DNA of 64,000 nucleotides from Allosediminivita pacifica (GTDB taxonomy: Bacteria > Pseudomonadota > Alphaproteobacteria > Rhodobacterales > Rhodobacteraceae), in NCBI RefSeq assembly GCF_003054175.1, contig NZ_QBKN01000010.1:62001-126000 (forward strand), given 5' to 3'. The position numbers and the translations under genes were made by a program. The notes under the pieces are model-generated. The model saw nothing but the letters and a program-made list of their open reading frames with translations, was not told the DNA's origin and did not search any database. Below are positions 31,380 to 39,319 of the stretch, piece after piece (positions within the stretch are counted from its first letter, which is position 1; every line of letters starts with the position of its first letter).

Positions 31380-31847
31380 TCAGCCGGTGAACTCGGCAGG
31401 CCTAGCCTGCGTCAGATCCTGCAGCCTGTTCGGGTCGATGGGAAAAACATGACGCGGCGTGCCGGCCGCGGCCCAGACCGTTTCGAAGTCCAGCAGCCGG
31501 GTGTCGAGCCAAGCGCGGATCGGATTGAGATGCCCCACAGGCGCCACGCCCCCTATGGCAAATCCGGTCTGCGCCCGGATCAGCGCAGCGTCGGCCTTGC
31601 CAAGCGGTTCGCCGACAAGCTCGGAGGCGCGTGCGTCGTCGACGCGGTTGCCGCCAGCGGTCAGGAACAGCACCGCTTCCCCGGTTTTCTCGGCGCGATA
31701 GATGATCGACTTGGTGATCTGGTCCAGCTCGCAACCGACACTGTCGGCGGCCTCTTGCGCGGTTCTTGCCTGACCGACCTCGCGGATATCCACCGCGAGA
31801 CCGGCCTCCTCGAGCGCGCGGCGCACCCGCGCGAGGCTCTTGCTCAT
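31380..31847 (-). CDS. YbaK/EbsC-type aminoacyl-tRNA deacylase
   Basis: The 155-aa protein is a YbaK-fold protein. It has the conserved Lys46 in QITKSIIY, the GGNRVD segment and the GFAIGGVAPVGH loop. Family members hydrolyse mischarged aminoacyl-tRNAs such as Cys-tRNA(Pro) or Ala-tRNA. The specificity (ProXp or YbaK) is not clear from sequence. It is 10 bp beyond the TRAP large-permease stop on the same strand and may be read with it. Confidence 0.87.
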   Translation of the reverse strand: MSKSLARVRRALEEAGLAVDIREVGQARTAQEAADSVGCELDQITKSIIYRAEKTGEAVLFLTAGGNRVDDARASELVGEPLGKADAALIRAQTGFAIGGVAPVGHLNPIRAWLDTRLLDFETVWAAAGTPRHVFPIDPNRLQDLTQARPAEFTG

Positions 31848-31857
31848 GTCGTCCCCG

Positions 31858-34212
31858 TCAGTTCGGCATCAAATCGGGAACGATGGTGACGATGCCGGGG
31901 AAGAAGAACAAGAGCGCCAGCCCCGCCACCTGGATCAGCACGAAAGGCAGGACGCCGCGGTAGATGTGGCCCGTGGTGACCTCTTTCGGTGCCACGCCGC
32001 GCAGATAAAAGAGCGCAAATCCGAAGGGCGGCGTCAGGAACGAGGTCTGCAGGTTCACCGCGATCATGATGGTCACCCACTTCGGATCGAAGGTCCCGCC
32101 GTAGATCACCGGGCCGACGATGGGCACCACGATGTAGATGATCTCGAGGAAATCGAGCACGAAACCCAGCACGAAGAGCACCAGCATGACGATGAGGAAG
32201 ACCTTCACCTCGTTGTCGAAGCTGCGCAGGAACTGCTGGATGTAGTGTTCGCCCCCGAACGAGATCACCACGAGGTTCAGCAGCTGCGAGGCGATCAGGA
32301 TGGTGAAGACCATGCTGGTGACCTTCGCCGTCTCGCGCACGGCCGGCGTCAGCACACCCGCAGTGTAAAGCACCCAGCACGAGAACAGCAGTCCAAAGAG
32401 CGCGTAGAGATAGAAGATCTGCGCCGCGACGAAGGCGATCCAGCTTTCGACACCAGCGGACTCGGTGTTGATGCGGAGGTCGAAGTTGATGCCGACCAGG
32501 ATCAGCAGGATGACCGCAAAGGTCGACCACAGGATGATCCGCGGGCTGCGATCCTGTTCGCCGAGCTTGCGATAGGCGGCCAGCATGATCGCCCCCGCCG
32601 CCCCGAGCGCCGCAGCAGGCGTCGGGTTCGTGATCCCGCCAAGGATCGAGCCCAGCACCGCAACGATGAGGACGAGGGGCGGAAATACGACGCGGACAAG
32701 GTCGTTGGTGGCAAGCCTCTGGGCCGCGTGACGACAGCCGTAGAGCGCGACCAGCCAAGGCACGATCATGAGCAGCACCGTCGCGCCCGCAGACATGTCG
32801 GCCGGGATCAGGAAGGCGTCGATCAGCAGCCCGAGCCCGAGGCCAGCCGCCCCGATCCAGATCGGCCTCGGATCTTCGGAGGGTGCGATCCCCCTTCCGA
32901 GCGACAGCGTCAGACCCAGCAGGATCGTGATCAGCGCGATCCCGGTTCCGATCGGCGGCGCGTTCTCGATATAGGCGGCGCGGATCTGCTCAATCTCCTC
33001 CGGGGAGCGGCGCAGGCTTTCGGTCTGGCCGCCACCTTCATCGATGGCCTGCTGTTCGGCCACGGCACGGTCCCAGGCCGATTGGCCGTGCAGTTCGATC
33101 ATCGCATCGCGGCATTGCTCAGAGACATTGGTGCGCAGGCTCGCGCCCTCCCCGGCTTCGGAAAAGGTCGAGACGACGATGGACTGACTGCCGACGAGGC
33201 CCACCTGAGCGGCCAGTATTGTGCCTGCGATCAGCGCCACCGGAACGCCGAGGTACCAGGTGAAAGCCTCGTTGCGCGTGACCGGTTCGGAGCCGCTTTC
33301 ACCCAGTTCCACGGCCGGGGCCTTGGAGGGGTTCAGGACAGCGAAACCGAAGGCGTAGACAGCATAGAGAACGGCAAGCAGGATGCCCGGCAGCAGCGCC
33401 GCCTGGAAGAGTGTGCCCACGGAAAGAACCGCAGGTTCGCCAAGATAGGTCAGCGCGTCCGTGCAGCCGAGGCTGTTGGCCCGGTTTTCCTGAGCGGCCG
33501 CATAGATATCGCCCGCCAGCGTGCCCAGAAGGACGATCACGATGGAGGGCGGGATGATCTGCCCCAGCGTGCCCGAGGCGGCGATGACGCCGGTGGCAAG
33601 CTCGGGCGAGTAGTTGTTGCGCAGCATGGTGGGCAGCGCGAGCAAGCCCATCGTGACCACGGTCGCCCCGACGATGCCGGTGGAGGCCGCAAGGAACGCC
33701 CCCACGACGACGATGGAGACGGCAAGCCCGCCCGGCAGCGGACCGAAAACGCGCGCCATGGTGGTCAGCAGGTCGTTGGCGATCTTTGAGCGTTCCAGCA
33801 CGATGCCCATCAGCACGAACATCAGCACGGCAAGCAGCGTCTCGATGCTCTGTCCCGCGATGACACGTTCGTTGATGCGGTTCACGATGAACGAGAGGTT
33901 GCGGTCGAGCGCCACTTCCCAGCCGCGTTCGAACACCGGCATCGCGAAGCGGGGCAGCTCCGGGTAGCGGAAGATCGAGATCGTATCGGCCGGCACACCG
34001 CTGGCCACGAGAGCGTTGTAAGCCTCGGACCCGGTGTCGATGCCCTGGTGGATCAGCAGCCCTGCGCTGTCGAGCACAGCGATGATGCCAAAGGAAATCA
34101 CCCCCGCGCCGCCGATGGCGAAGGCCACCGGAAAGCCCGAAAGAATGGCGGAAAAGAGCGTGAGAAAGACGATGATCAGGCCGATCTCGACACCGTCCAG
34201 TCCGAAGAGCAT
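31858..34212 (-). CDS. TRAP transporter large permease (DctM family), extended form
   Basis: At 784 aa this is far longer than the usual 430-aa DctM. The N-terminal part has normal DctM segments (GFPVAFAIGGAGVISFG, STGIVGATVVTMGLLALP, SGTLGQIIPPSIVIVLLG). The C-terminal part has ITNPTPAAALGAAGAI and FLTPPFGFALFYLRGVAP. Between about residues 300 and 545 lies an insertion with hydrophobic helices and a soluble stretch of about 95 residues (STFSEAGEGASLRTN, SPEEIEQIRAAYIENAPP). Extended DctM proteins of this kind occur with DctP proteins of the mannitol/chloroaromatic group. It forms the Na+-driven membrane core together with the small subunit at 34228. Confidence 0.9.
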   Translation of the reverse strand: MLFGLDGVEIGLIIVFLTLFSAILSGFPVAFAIGGAGVISFGIIAVLDSAGLLIHQGIDTGSEAYNALVASGVPADTISIFRYPELPRFAMPVFERGWEVALDRNLSFIVNRINERVIAGQSIETLLAVLMFVLMGIVLERSKIANDLLTTMARVFGPLPGGLAVSIVVVGAFLAASTGIVGATVVTMGLLALPTMLRNNYSPELATGVIAASGTLGQIIPPSIVIVLLGTLAGDIYAAAQENRANSLGCTDALTYLGEPAVLSVGTLFQAALLPGILLAVLYAVYAFGFAVLNPSKAPAVELGESGSEPVTRNEAFTWYLGVPVALIAGTILAAQVGLVGSQSIVVSTFSEAGEGASLRTNVSEQCRDAMIELHGQSAWDRAVAEQQAIDEGGGQTESLRRSPEEIEQIRAAYIENAPPIGTGIALITILLGLTLSLGRGIAPSEDPRPIWIGAAGLGLGLLIDAFLIPADMSAGATVLLMIVPWLVALYGCRHAAQRLATNDLVRVVFPPLVLIVAVLGSILGGITNPTPAAALGAAGAIMLAAYRKLGEQDRSPRIILWSTFAVILLILVGINFDLRINTESAGVESWIAFVAAQIFYLYALFGLLFSCWVLYTAGVLTPAVRETAKVTSMVFTILIASQLLNLVVISFGGEHYIQQFLRSFDNEVKVFLIVMLVLFVLGFVLDFLEIIYIVVPIVGPVIYGGTFDPKWVTIMIAVNLQTSFLTPPFGFALFYLRGVAPKEVTTGHIYRGVLPFVLIQVAGLALLFFFPGIVTIVPDLMPN

Positions 34213-34227
34213 GGTATTGTCCCTGCC

Positions 34228-35166
34228 TTAAAGTTCCGCGTGCTCGTAGGGTTCTTCGCCCTTTTCGAGAACGTCGTAGTCGAGATATTTGCCTTCGCTT
34301 TCCGGGCCTTCCCGCCATTCAAGATAGGAGCGCCAAAAGAAGGTGATCCCCTGCAGGAAGATCATTCCGCACATCAGCACGATCAGGACCTTGAAGAGGA
34401 AGTAGGCGGTAAAGCCGTTGGGGCTGAAGCCGATGGTCTCGACGTTCCAGCGCAACGCCCGTGCCTTCATGAGCAGCCTGTCGAGATCCTCGGAGGCGGA
34501 GGGGTTGGGCACGATCAGGTGACGCCAGAGGAAGAACCACGAGTAGAGCCAGATCAACGTCGCCATGGGCAGCACGAAGAAGAGCGAGCCGAACATGTCG
34601 ATGACCTTCTTGGTGCCGAACTTGACCGGGGAATAGATAAGGTCGACCCGTACGTGTCCGCCCTGAACGAAGGTGTAGGCAAGGCAGAACACGACGACCA
34701 TGGCATTGTAGAGCTTCAGCTCTTCCGACCACCAGCTGACGTCCAGGCTCACCCCGACGCCCAGCCCAAAGCTCAGGTCGGGACGCGCGAAGACGCGCTG
34801 TGTCAGCACGATCAGGACCTGCTGGATGACCATGATCAGGCCGGCCCAGGCAAAGAAGCGGCCCACCGAATTGGAAAAGGCCTCGAGCCCCCGGACGAGC
34901 GCCCAGAGAAAACCGGTGCGCCAGATCCCGACACCCGTCAGGACAAGGAAGGTGGTGAAGACCACGAAGAAGAATTCGGTCGAGGCGCCGTAGTAGACGA
35001 ACCGCATGATCGCCTCCTTGTCGCTCCAGTCGAGCCAGAGCGCCGGATGCGTCACCGCATAAGCGAGATTCCAGAAGGATATCAGGATGTTCTGGACAAG
35101 CGCCAGGAGGCCGCTTCCCAGCGCCTCGAGCACCATCGCGAGACCGGATGTACCGTTATCGTCCAT
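34228..35166 (-). CDS. TRAP transporter small permease (DctQ family), extended form
   Basis: The 312-aa protein is about 110 residues longer than a typical DctQ. Hydrophobic helices occur near residues 15-35, 60-85, 105-125, 150-170, 200-220 and 255-280. The core motif region is VQGGHVRVDLIYSPV. It is 15 bp upstream of the large-permease gene. The extra N-terminal helices match the extended partner, suggesting an unusually large membrane unit. Confidence 0.85.
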   Translation of the reverse strand: MDDNGTSGLAMVLEALGSGLLALVQNILISFWNLAYAVTHPALWLDWSDKEAIMRFVYYGASTEFFFVVFTTFLVLTGVGIWRTGFLWALVRGLEAFSNSVGRFFAWAGLIMVIQQVLIVLTQRVFARPDLSFGLGVGVSLDVSWWSEELKLYNAMVVVFCLAYTFVQGGHVRVDLIYSPVKFGTKKVIDMFGSLFFVLPMATLIWLYSWFFLWRHLIVPNPSASEDLDRLLMKARALRWNVETIGFSPNGFTAYFLFKVLIVLMCGMIFLQGITFFWRSYLEWREGPESEGKYLDYDVLEKGEEPYEHAEL

Positions 35167-35305
35167 CGCCCCGATCTTTCCCTGTTATGGTTCGTTGGCA
35201 TGGTCCGCGCACGCCCCAGCCTTCTTCGGGACCGGGGGCGCGGCGAACCATCGAAGGCCCCGGCCAATCTGCGCCGGAGCCTTCTGACTTGTCGCTACGT
35301 CCGGA

Positions 35306-36391
35306 TCAGAGACCCATCACGCGGTTACGCTGCGCCGAGAATGCGCCCTCGGACTTGGCGATCCAGGTCGCCGAGGACCGCAGGCTCTCCATGTAGCTGT
35401 CGTAACAGGTCTTGTAGAGTTCATCGCCCATGGGCTCGTCCACCACTTCCCGTGCGGCGGCGCCAAAGGCATCCCAGACGGCATCGGGGAATTCCATCAC
35501 CTTGACGCCGCTGGACTGCAGACGCTGCAGGGCCGCCGAATTGTTGGCCATGAAGAGCGACATGGTCCAGAGGTTCGAGGCGCGGGTGACCTGCTCCACG
35601 ATCTTCTGCTGCGTCGGCGTGAGGCTGTCGTAGACCTCGAGGTTCATGGTCAGGTTCAGGTTCGGCCCGGGCTCGTGGAAGCCGGCGGTGTAGTAGGTCT
35701 TAGTGATCTCCTGGAAGCCCGCCTTTTCGTCCGCCCACGGGCCGATCCATTCGGTGCCGTCAATCGCACCGGAGGATAGCGCCTGGTACACCTCGCCGCC
35801 GGGCAAGTTCTGCACCGATGCGCCGAGCTTGCCGAGCACCTGGCCGCCCTGCCCCGGCATGCGGAACTTGAGGCCCTGGAAGTCCTCGGGGCTGTTCATC
35901 TCCTTGGCGAACCAGCCGCCCGACTGCGGACCGGTATTGCCCGCCGGGAAGGGTTTGAGCCCGAAGATGGAGTAGAGCTCGTTGCCGAGATCCATGCCGC
36001 CGTCATGATACCACCAGTTGGCGTATTCCATGAAGTTCATGCCGAATGGGATCTGGCTGAAGAAGCTGATCGCCGGGTGCTGACCGAGGAAGTAGTAGTC
36101 CACGCCGTGGTACATGTCTGCCTGCCCGGCGGAGACCGCGTCGAAGACTTCGAAAGCGCCCACAAGCTCGCCCGCGGCCTTGAGGTCGATGGTCAGCTGG
36201 CCGTCGGTGGCTGCGGTGATCTGATCCGCGCAGTACTGGGCCGAGTCATGCACGCCGGCAAGGCCACGCGACCAGGTCGTGACCAGTGTCAGCGTGCGTT
36301 TGCCCTGGGCATAGACCGGGGCAGCAAGCGTCGACGCGGCAGCCGTGGCGCCACCCACGGTGGACGCCCGAAGAAAGGAACGACGATCCAT
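35306..36391 (-). CDS. TRAP transporter substrate-binding protein (DctP family), Tat-type signal
   Basis: The 361-aa protein starts with a twin-arginine signal (MDRRSFLRASTVGGATAAAS). It contains DctP features: GELVGAFEVFDAVSAGQADM, LKFRMPG and SSGAIDGTEWIGPW. This group is often annotated for mannitol or chloroaromatic acids; the true ligand here is unknown. The start at 36391 follows GGGAGGATTATA. A two-component system is divergently encoded next to it and probably controls the transporter. The 139-bp gap to the small permease contains ATGGTTCG and CGAACCAT inverted segments. Confidence 0.9.
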   Translation of the reverse strand: MDRRSFLRASTVGGATAAASTLAAPVYAQGKRTLTLVTTWSRGLAGVHDSAQYCADQITAATDGQLTIDLKAAGELVGAFEVFDAVSAGQADMYHGVDYYFLGQHPAISFFSQIPFGMNFMEYANWWYHDGGMDLGNELYSIFGLKPFPAGNTGPQSGGWFAKEMNSPEDFQGLKFRMPGQGGQVLGKLGASVQNLPGGEVYQALSSGAIDGTEWIGPWADEKAGFQEITKTYYTAGFHEPGPNLNLTMNLEVYDSLTPTQQKIVEQVTRASNLWTMSLFMANNSAALQRLQSSGVKVMEFPDAVWDAFGAAAREVVDEPMGDELYKTCYDSYMESLRSSATWIAKSEGAFSAQRNRVMGL

Positions 36392-36600
36392 TATAATCCT
36401 CCCATAGATATTCTGCGCGTCACGTCTCCTCACGCGCCGCGCGGATCGCTTGAGTTTTTGCAGCTTATTTCACGATCACGTGGGCTTGGAATACCCACTC
36501 ATACGGAGATCCTGCGGAATTCCCGCGCGGTGCCGTAGCGACACCTTCCGCCGGCGCGCGGCAAGACGCAGCGAACGCCGCGTTTTGCCTTCCCAAACGG

Positions 36601-36622
36601 GGTGATCGGGTCCTAAATCACC
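36601..36622. repeat. inverted repeat directly before the histidine kinase start
   Basis: GGTGAT (36601-36606) and ATCACC (36617-36622) form a 6-bp inverted repeat with a 10-nt loop, ending 2 nt before the kinase ATG. No Shine-Dalgarno is present, so the stem occupies the ribosome-binding region. It could be a translational control element or chance. Confidence 0.3.
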
Positions 36623-36624
36623 GG

Positions 36625-38037
36625 ATGCGCGGCACCCGTCATCCCCGGCTCAGCTATGGCCACAAGCTCTACATGCTTGCGGCCATCCCGCTGATCCTGT
36701 CGGCGGCGGCCATCGCGCTTGTGGTCGCTCACCAATCGCGGATGCTGGCCGAACGCGAGATCCGTGGGCTGGAGGAACAGCTGATCGCCGCCAAGAAGCA
36801 GGAGCTGCGCAACTACGTGACGCAGGCCCGCAACGGGTTCTATTTCATCTACGGTGGCGCCGCGCCCGACGACGCCGAGGCCAAACGGCGCGTGGTGCAG
36901 ATCCTCGCGGCCATGATCTACGGAGAGGACGGGTCCTTCTTTGTCTATACCTATGATGGCATGAACCTCGTCTCACCGCGCCGGACAGAGCTCATCGGCC
37001 AGAACCTTTCCGGCATGCGGGACAGCACCGGAACGCCGGTCACCGACCGCCTGATCGAAATCGCGCGACAGGGATCGGGTTATCATTCCTACCTCTGGCC
37101 CAAACCATCGACCGGCGAGGAAGCCGAGATGATCACTTTCGTCATGGGCTTTCAGGACTGGCAATGGGCCGTGGGCACCGGGGTCTGGATAGACGACGTG
37201 CTTGCCACGGTAGCCGCAGCACGCGCCGAGGTCGAGGCGCGGATACAGCGGACCTTTCTCTATATCGGGGCGATCACCCTGACGGCGCTTCTGATGGTCT
37301 ATGCCTCGGGTCTTGTGCTCAACATCCGCGAAAGGCGGCTCGCGGATGCCAAGCTGCGCGAGCTCACGCAGCGGGTCTTCGAGGCGCAGGAAACCGAGCG
37401 CGGCCGGGTGGCCCGGGAACTGCACGACAGCATCAGCCAGATCCTTGTGGGCGTGAAGTACGCGCTCGACATGGCCGGACGCCGTGTCACACAGGGGGAC
37501 CCGCGTGCGTCCGAGGCGCTCGACAAGGGTGTTTCGCATCTCTCGACGGCGATCAACGAGGTGCGCCGGATCAGCCGTGACTTGAGGCCCGGGGTGCTTG
37601 ACGACCTCGGCCTCGGGCCCGCCATCAAGGCGCTTGCCGACGATTTCCGGGTCCGCACCGGGATCGAGACCGAATTCCAGACCGTCGTCTTTCGCAATCG
37701 GCTCGATCAGCCGGCCCGCATCGCGCTTTACCGCATCGCGCAGGAGGCGCTCACCAACATCGAGCGGCATTCCGGTGCCGACCACGTCAGGATCGATCTG
37801 CGCGGTCACAGGGCCGGCGCAACCCTGAAGGTCGACGACAATGGTCATGGTCTGGGCGAACGTGGCTCAGGTCACGGCATCGGCCTGCGCAACATGCAGG
37901 AGCGGATGGATCAGCTTGGCGGGACGCTCCGAATCTTGTCGTCGCGCAGTGGCACCACTATCGAGGCGCAGATCCCGCTCAGCCATATGCTCCCGCCCGA
38001 GCAGGGCAATCTCAGCGAAGAAAGGGCTCAGGCATGA
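36625..38037 (+). CDS. NarX/DegS-type sensor histidine kinase with extracytoplasmic Cache domain
   Basis: The 470-aa protein has a transmembrane helix (about 16-35), a periplasmic Cache-type sensor (about 40-200, with GFYFIYGGAAPDD and YGEDGSFFVYTYDGMNLV), a second helix (about 211-232), a HisKA_3 dimerisation region with phospho-acceptor His267 (VARELHDSIS), and a HATPase with VDDNGHGL and GHGIGLRNMQER. Single-Cache sensors commonly detect small organic acids. Its stop overlaps the response regulator start (ATGA). It is divergent from the TRAP genes, so it probably senses their substrate. Confidence 0.9.
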   Translation: MRGTRHPRLSYGHKLYMLAAIPLILSAAAIALVVAHQSRMLAEREIRGLEEQLIAAKKQELRNYVTQARNGFYFIYGGAAPDDAEAKRRVVQILAAMIYGEDGSFFVYTYDGMNLVSPRRTELIGQNLSGMRDSTGTPVTDRLIEIARQGSGYHSYLWPKPSTGEEAEMITFVMGFQDWQWAVGTGVWIDDVLATVAAARAEVEARIQRTFLYIGAITLTALLMVYASGLVLNIRERRLADAKLRELTQRVFEAQETERGRVARELHDSISQILVGVKYALDMAGRRVTQGDPRASEALDKGVSHLSTAINEVRRISRDLRPGVLDDLGLGPAIKALADDFRVRTGIETEFQTVVFRNRLDQPARIALYRIAQEALTNIERHSGADHVRIDLRGHRAGATLKVDDNGHGLGERGSGHGIGLRNMQERMDQLGGTLRILSSRSGTTIEAQIPLSHMLPPEQGNLSEERAQA

Positions 38038-38675
38038 CCCCTCCCACACGCGTCGTCGTTGTCGACGATCACCCTATGGTTGCCGAGGGCATCGAGGCGA
38101 TCCTGGAGAGTTACGACGACATCACCGTCGTGGCGACGCTGTCGGACGGCCGCATAATTATCGACCGGCTGGACGAACTGACCCCCGACGTCATCCTGAT
38201 GGACCTCAACATGCCGGGGCTGGGCGGGCTTTCGGCGACCGAGATGATCCTCGAGCGGCGTCCCGAGACGCGTATCCTGGTGCTGTCGATGCACGACAGT
38301 CCAGAATATGTCTCCACCGCGCTTTCGCACGGCGCGCGTGGCTACGTGCTCAAGGACGTGCCGACCGAGGAGATCAAGAAGGCGATCGATGCCGTCATGG
38401 CGGGAGAGCGCTACCTCTGCACGGGCGCAAAAGGCGCGCTTGCCCCGCAATCCTCGGGGCGCGAGCAGTTGACCAACCGCGAGCAGATGGTGCTTCTCCA
38501 GCTGGCGCTGGGTAAGTCCAACAAGGAAGTGGCGATCGCGCTGGATATCTCGGTGCGTACGGTCGAGACGCACCGCAAGAACCTCAAACGCAAGCTGGGT
38601 ATTTCAAGCACCGCCGGCCTGACCCGCTACGCGATGGAACACGGCGTGTTGCAGGGAACGGGCGTCAGCGTCTGA
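38034..38675 (+). CDS. NarL/FixJ-type response regulator
   Basis: The 213-aa protein has an N-terminal receiver with phospho-acceptor Asp57 (ILMDLNMPG), the acidic pair DD at 11-12 and a Lys in YVLKDV. The C-terminal LuxR-type HTH contains LTNREQMVLLQLALGKSNKE and VRTVETHRKNLKRKLGI. It is translationally coupled to the kinase. The target is inferred to be the divergent TRAP operon. Confidence 0.92.
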   Translation: MTPPTRVVVVDDHPMVAEGIEAILESYDDITVVATLSDGRIIIDRLDELTPDVILMDLNMPGLGGLSATEMILERRPETRILVLSMHDSPEYVSTALSHGARGYVLKDVPTEEIKKAIDAVMAGERYLCTGAKGALAPQSSGREQLTNREQMVLLQLALGKSNKEVAIALDISVRTVETHRKNLKRKLGISSTAGLTRYAMEHGVLQGTGVSV

Positions 38676-38690
38676 CTGTCCCTGAAAGGC

Positions 38691-38894
38691 TCAGAGCTCG
38701 ATCCCCGGGACATCACGCGCCGCATCTTTATCGTGGTAAGAGGCGGGCATCACGCTTTCAACATGCGACGCCGCCGCGCTCTTGTCGCGGTCATGGCCCG
38801 GCAGGTGACCGATCAGCATCGCCGCGCCGATCAGCCCGGCCAGCAGAAGCGCCTTGCATAGATTGAAATCGCGGTGAAACGTGCTGCGGGACAT
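38691..38894 (-). CDS. small single-pass membrane protein, unknown
   Basis: The 67-aa protein has a hydrophobic helix (CKALLLAGLIGAAMLIGHLPG) near residues 13-33 and a charged, His-rich C-terminal half (HDRDKSAAASHVESV). The start at 38894 has GGAGG 5 nt upstream, which strongly supports translation; the ATG four codons earlier is less likely. No family was recognised. It faces the two-component genes tail to tail and is divergent from the ilvB leader. Confidence 0.55.
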   Translation of the reverse strand: MSRSTFHRDFNLCKALLLAGLIGAAMLIGHLPGHDRDKSAAASHVESVMPASYHDKDAARDVPGIEL

Positions 38895-39112
38895 GGGTGC
38901 CTCCATCTTCGACGGCGTGTGGGCTGCCTCACCATGCTGTCATCCCGCGATCCGGACAAATCACGTTGGCGCGCTTTCTGTTGCAAAGCGCCCCCCTTGA
39001 TCATGTCCCTCCTCGCCTCACCTTCCCTACTGCAGCACCGAGCGGCGCCCACGCGTGAAATTTTCGTAAAGCGCCCAAGGGCAGCCACGCAATTTTTTCT
39101 ACATTTTGTCCA

Positions 39113-39141
39113 TTGACGCCTTTGTCCCTTCTGCATAGTTT
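39113..39141 (+). promoter_or_regulatory. sigma-70-type promoter of the ilv leader
   Basis: A -35 box TTGACG (39113-39118) and a -10 box TAGTTT (39136-39141) are separated by 17 bp. Transcription would start near 39148, about 22 nt before the leader-peptide GTG. The surrounding 38895-39112 is AT-rich near 39050-39110 and otherwise without recognised features. Confidence 0.55.
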
Positions 39142-39169
39142 CCGCCCCACGTGAAAAGGAGTCCCCCGA

Positions 39170-39217
39170 GTGAGCACCCTAGTGGTCATCGTAGGCAGTT
39201 GGCGCATGGCCCGGTAA
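39170..39217 (+). CDS. ilv leader peptide (15 residues, GTG start)
   Basis: A GTG start preceded by AAAAGGAG encodes MSTLVVIVGSWRMAR followed by TAA. Five consecutive codons, Leu-Val-Val-Ile-Val at 39179-39193, are the three branched-chain amino acids made by the operon's pathway. This is the classical design of an attenuation leader peptide: the ribosome stalls there when the charged tRNAs are scarce. Rho-independent terminator and competing hairpin follow immediately. Confidence 0.88.
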   Translation: MSTLVVIVGSWRMAR

Positions 39218-39270
39218 CCGGAGACCAGACCGGTACCCCATGCGCCCCCGACCGGTTCGGGGGTTTTTTT
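39201..39270 (+). promoter_or_regulatory. transcription attenuator of ilvBN
   Basis: The terminator is CCCCCGA (39245-39251), loop CCGGT, TCGGGGG (39257-39263) and seven T (39264-39270). A competing helix joins GGCGCATGG (39201-39209, inside the last leader codons) to CCATGCGCC (39238-39246), whose last two bases are also the first of the terminator stem. A ribosome stalled at Leu/Val/Ile codons leaves 39201-39209 free to pair and weakens the terminator; a ribosome reaching the stop codon covers it, and the terminator forms. A third hairpin of ACCGG and CCGGT lies between. Confidence 0.8.
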
Positions 39271-39319
39271 ATGCGCGAAGCACAAACGAAGACATGACGT
39301 CGTAAACGGAGACACGGCA

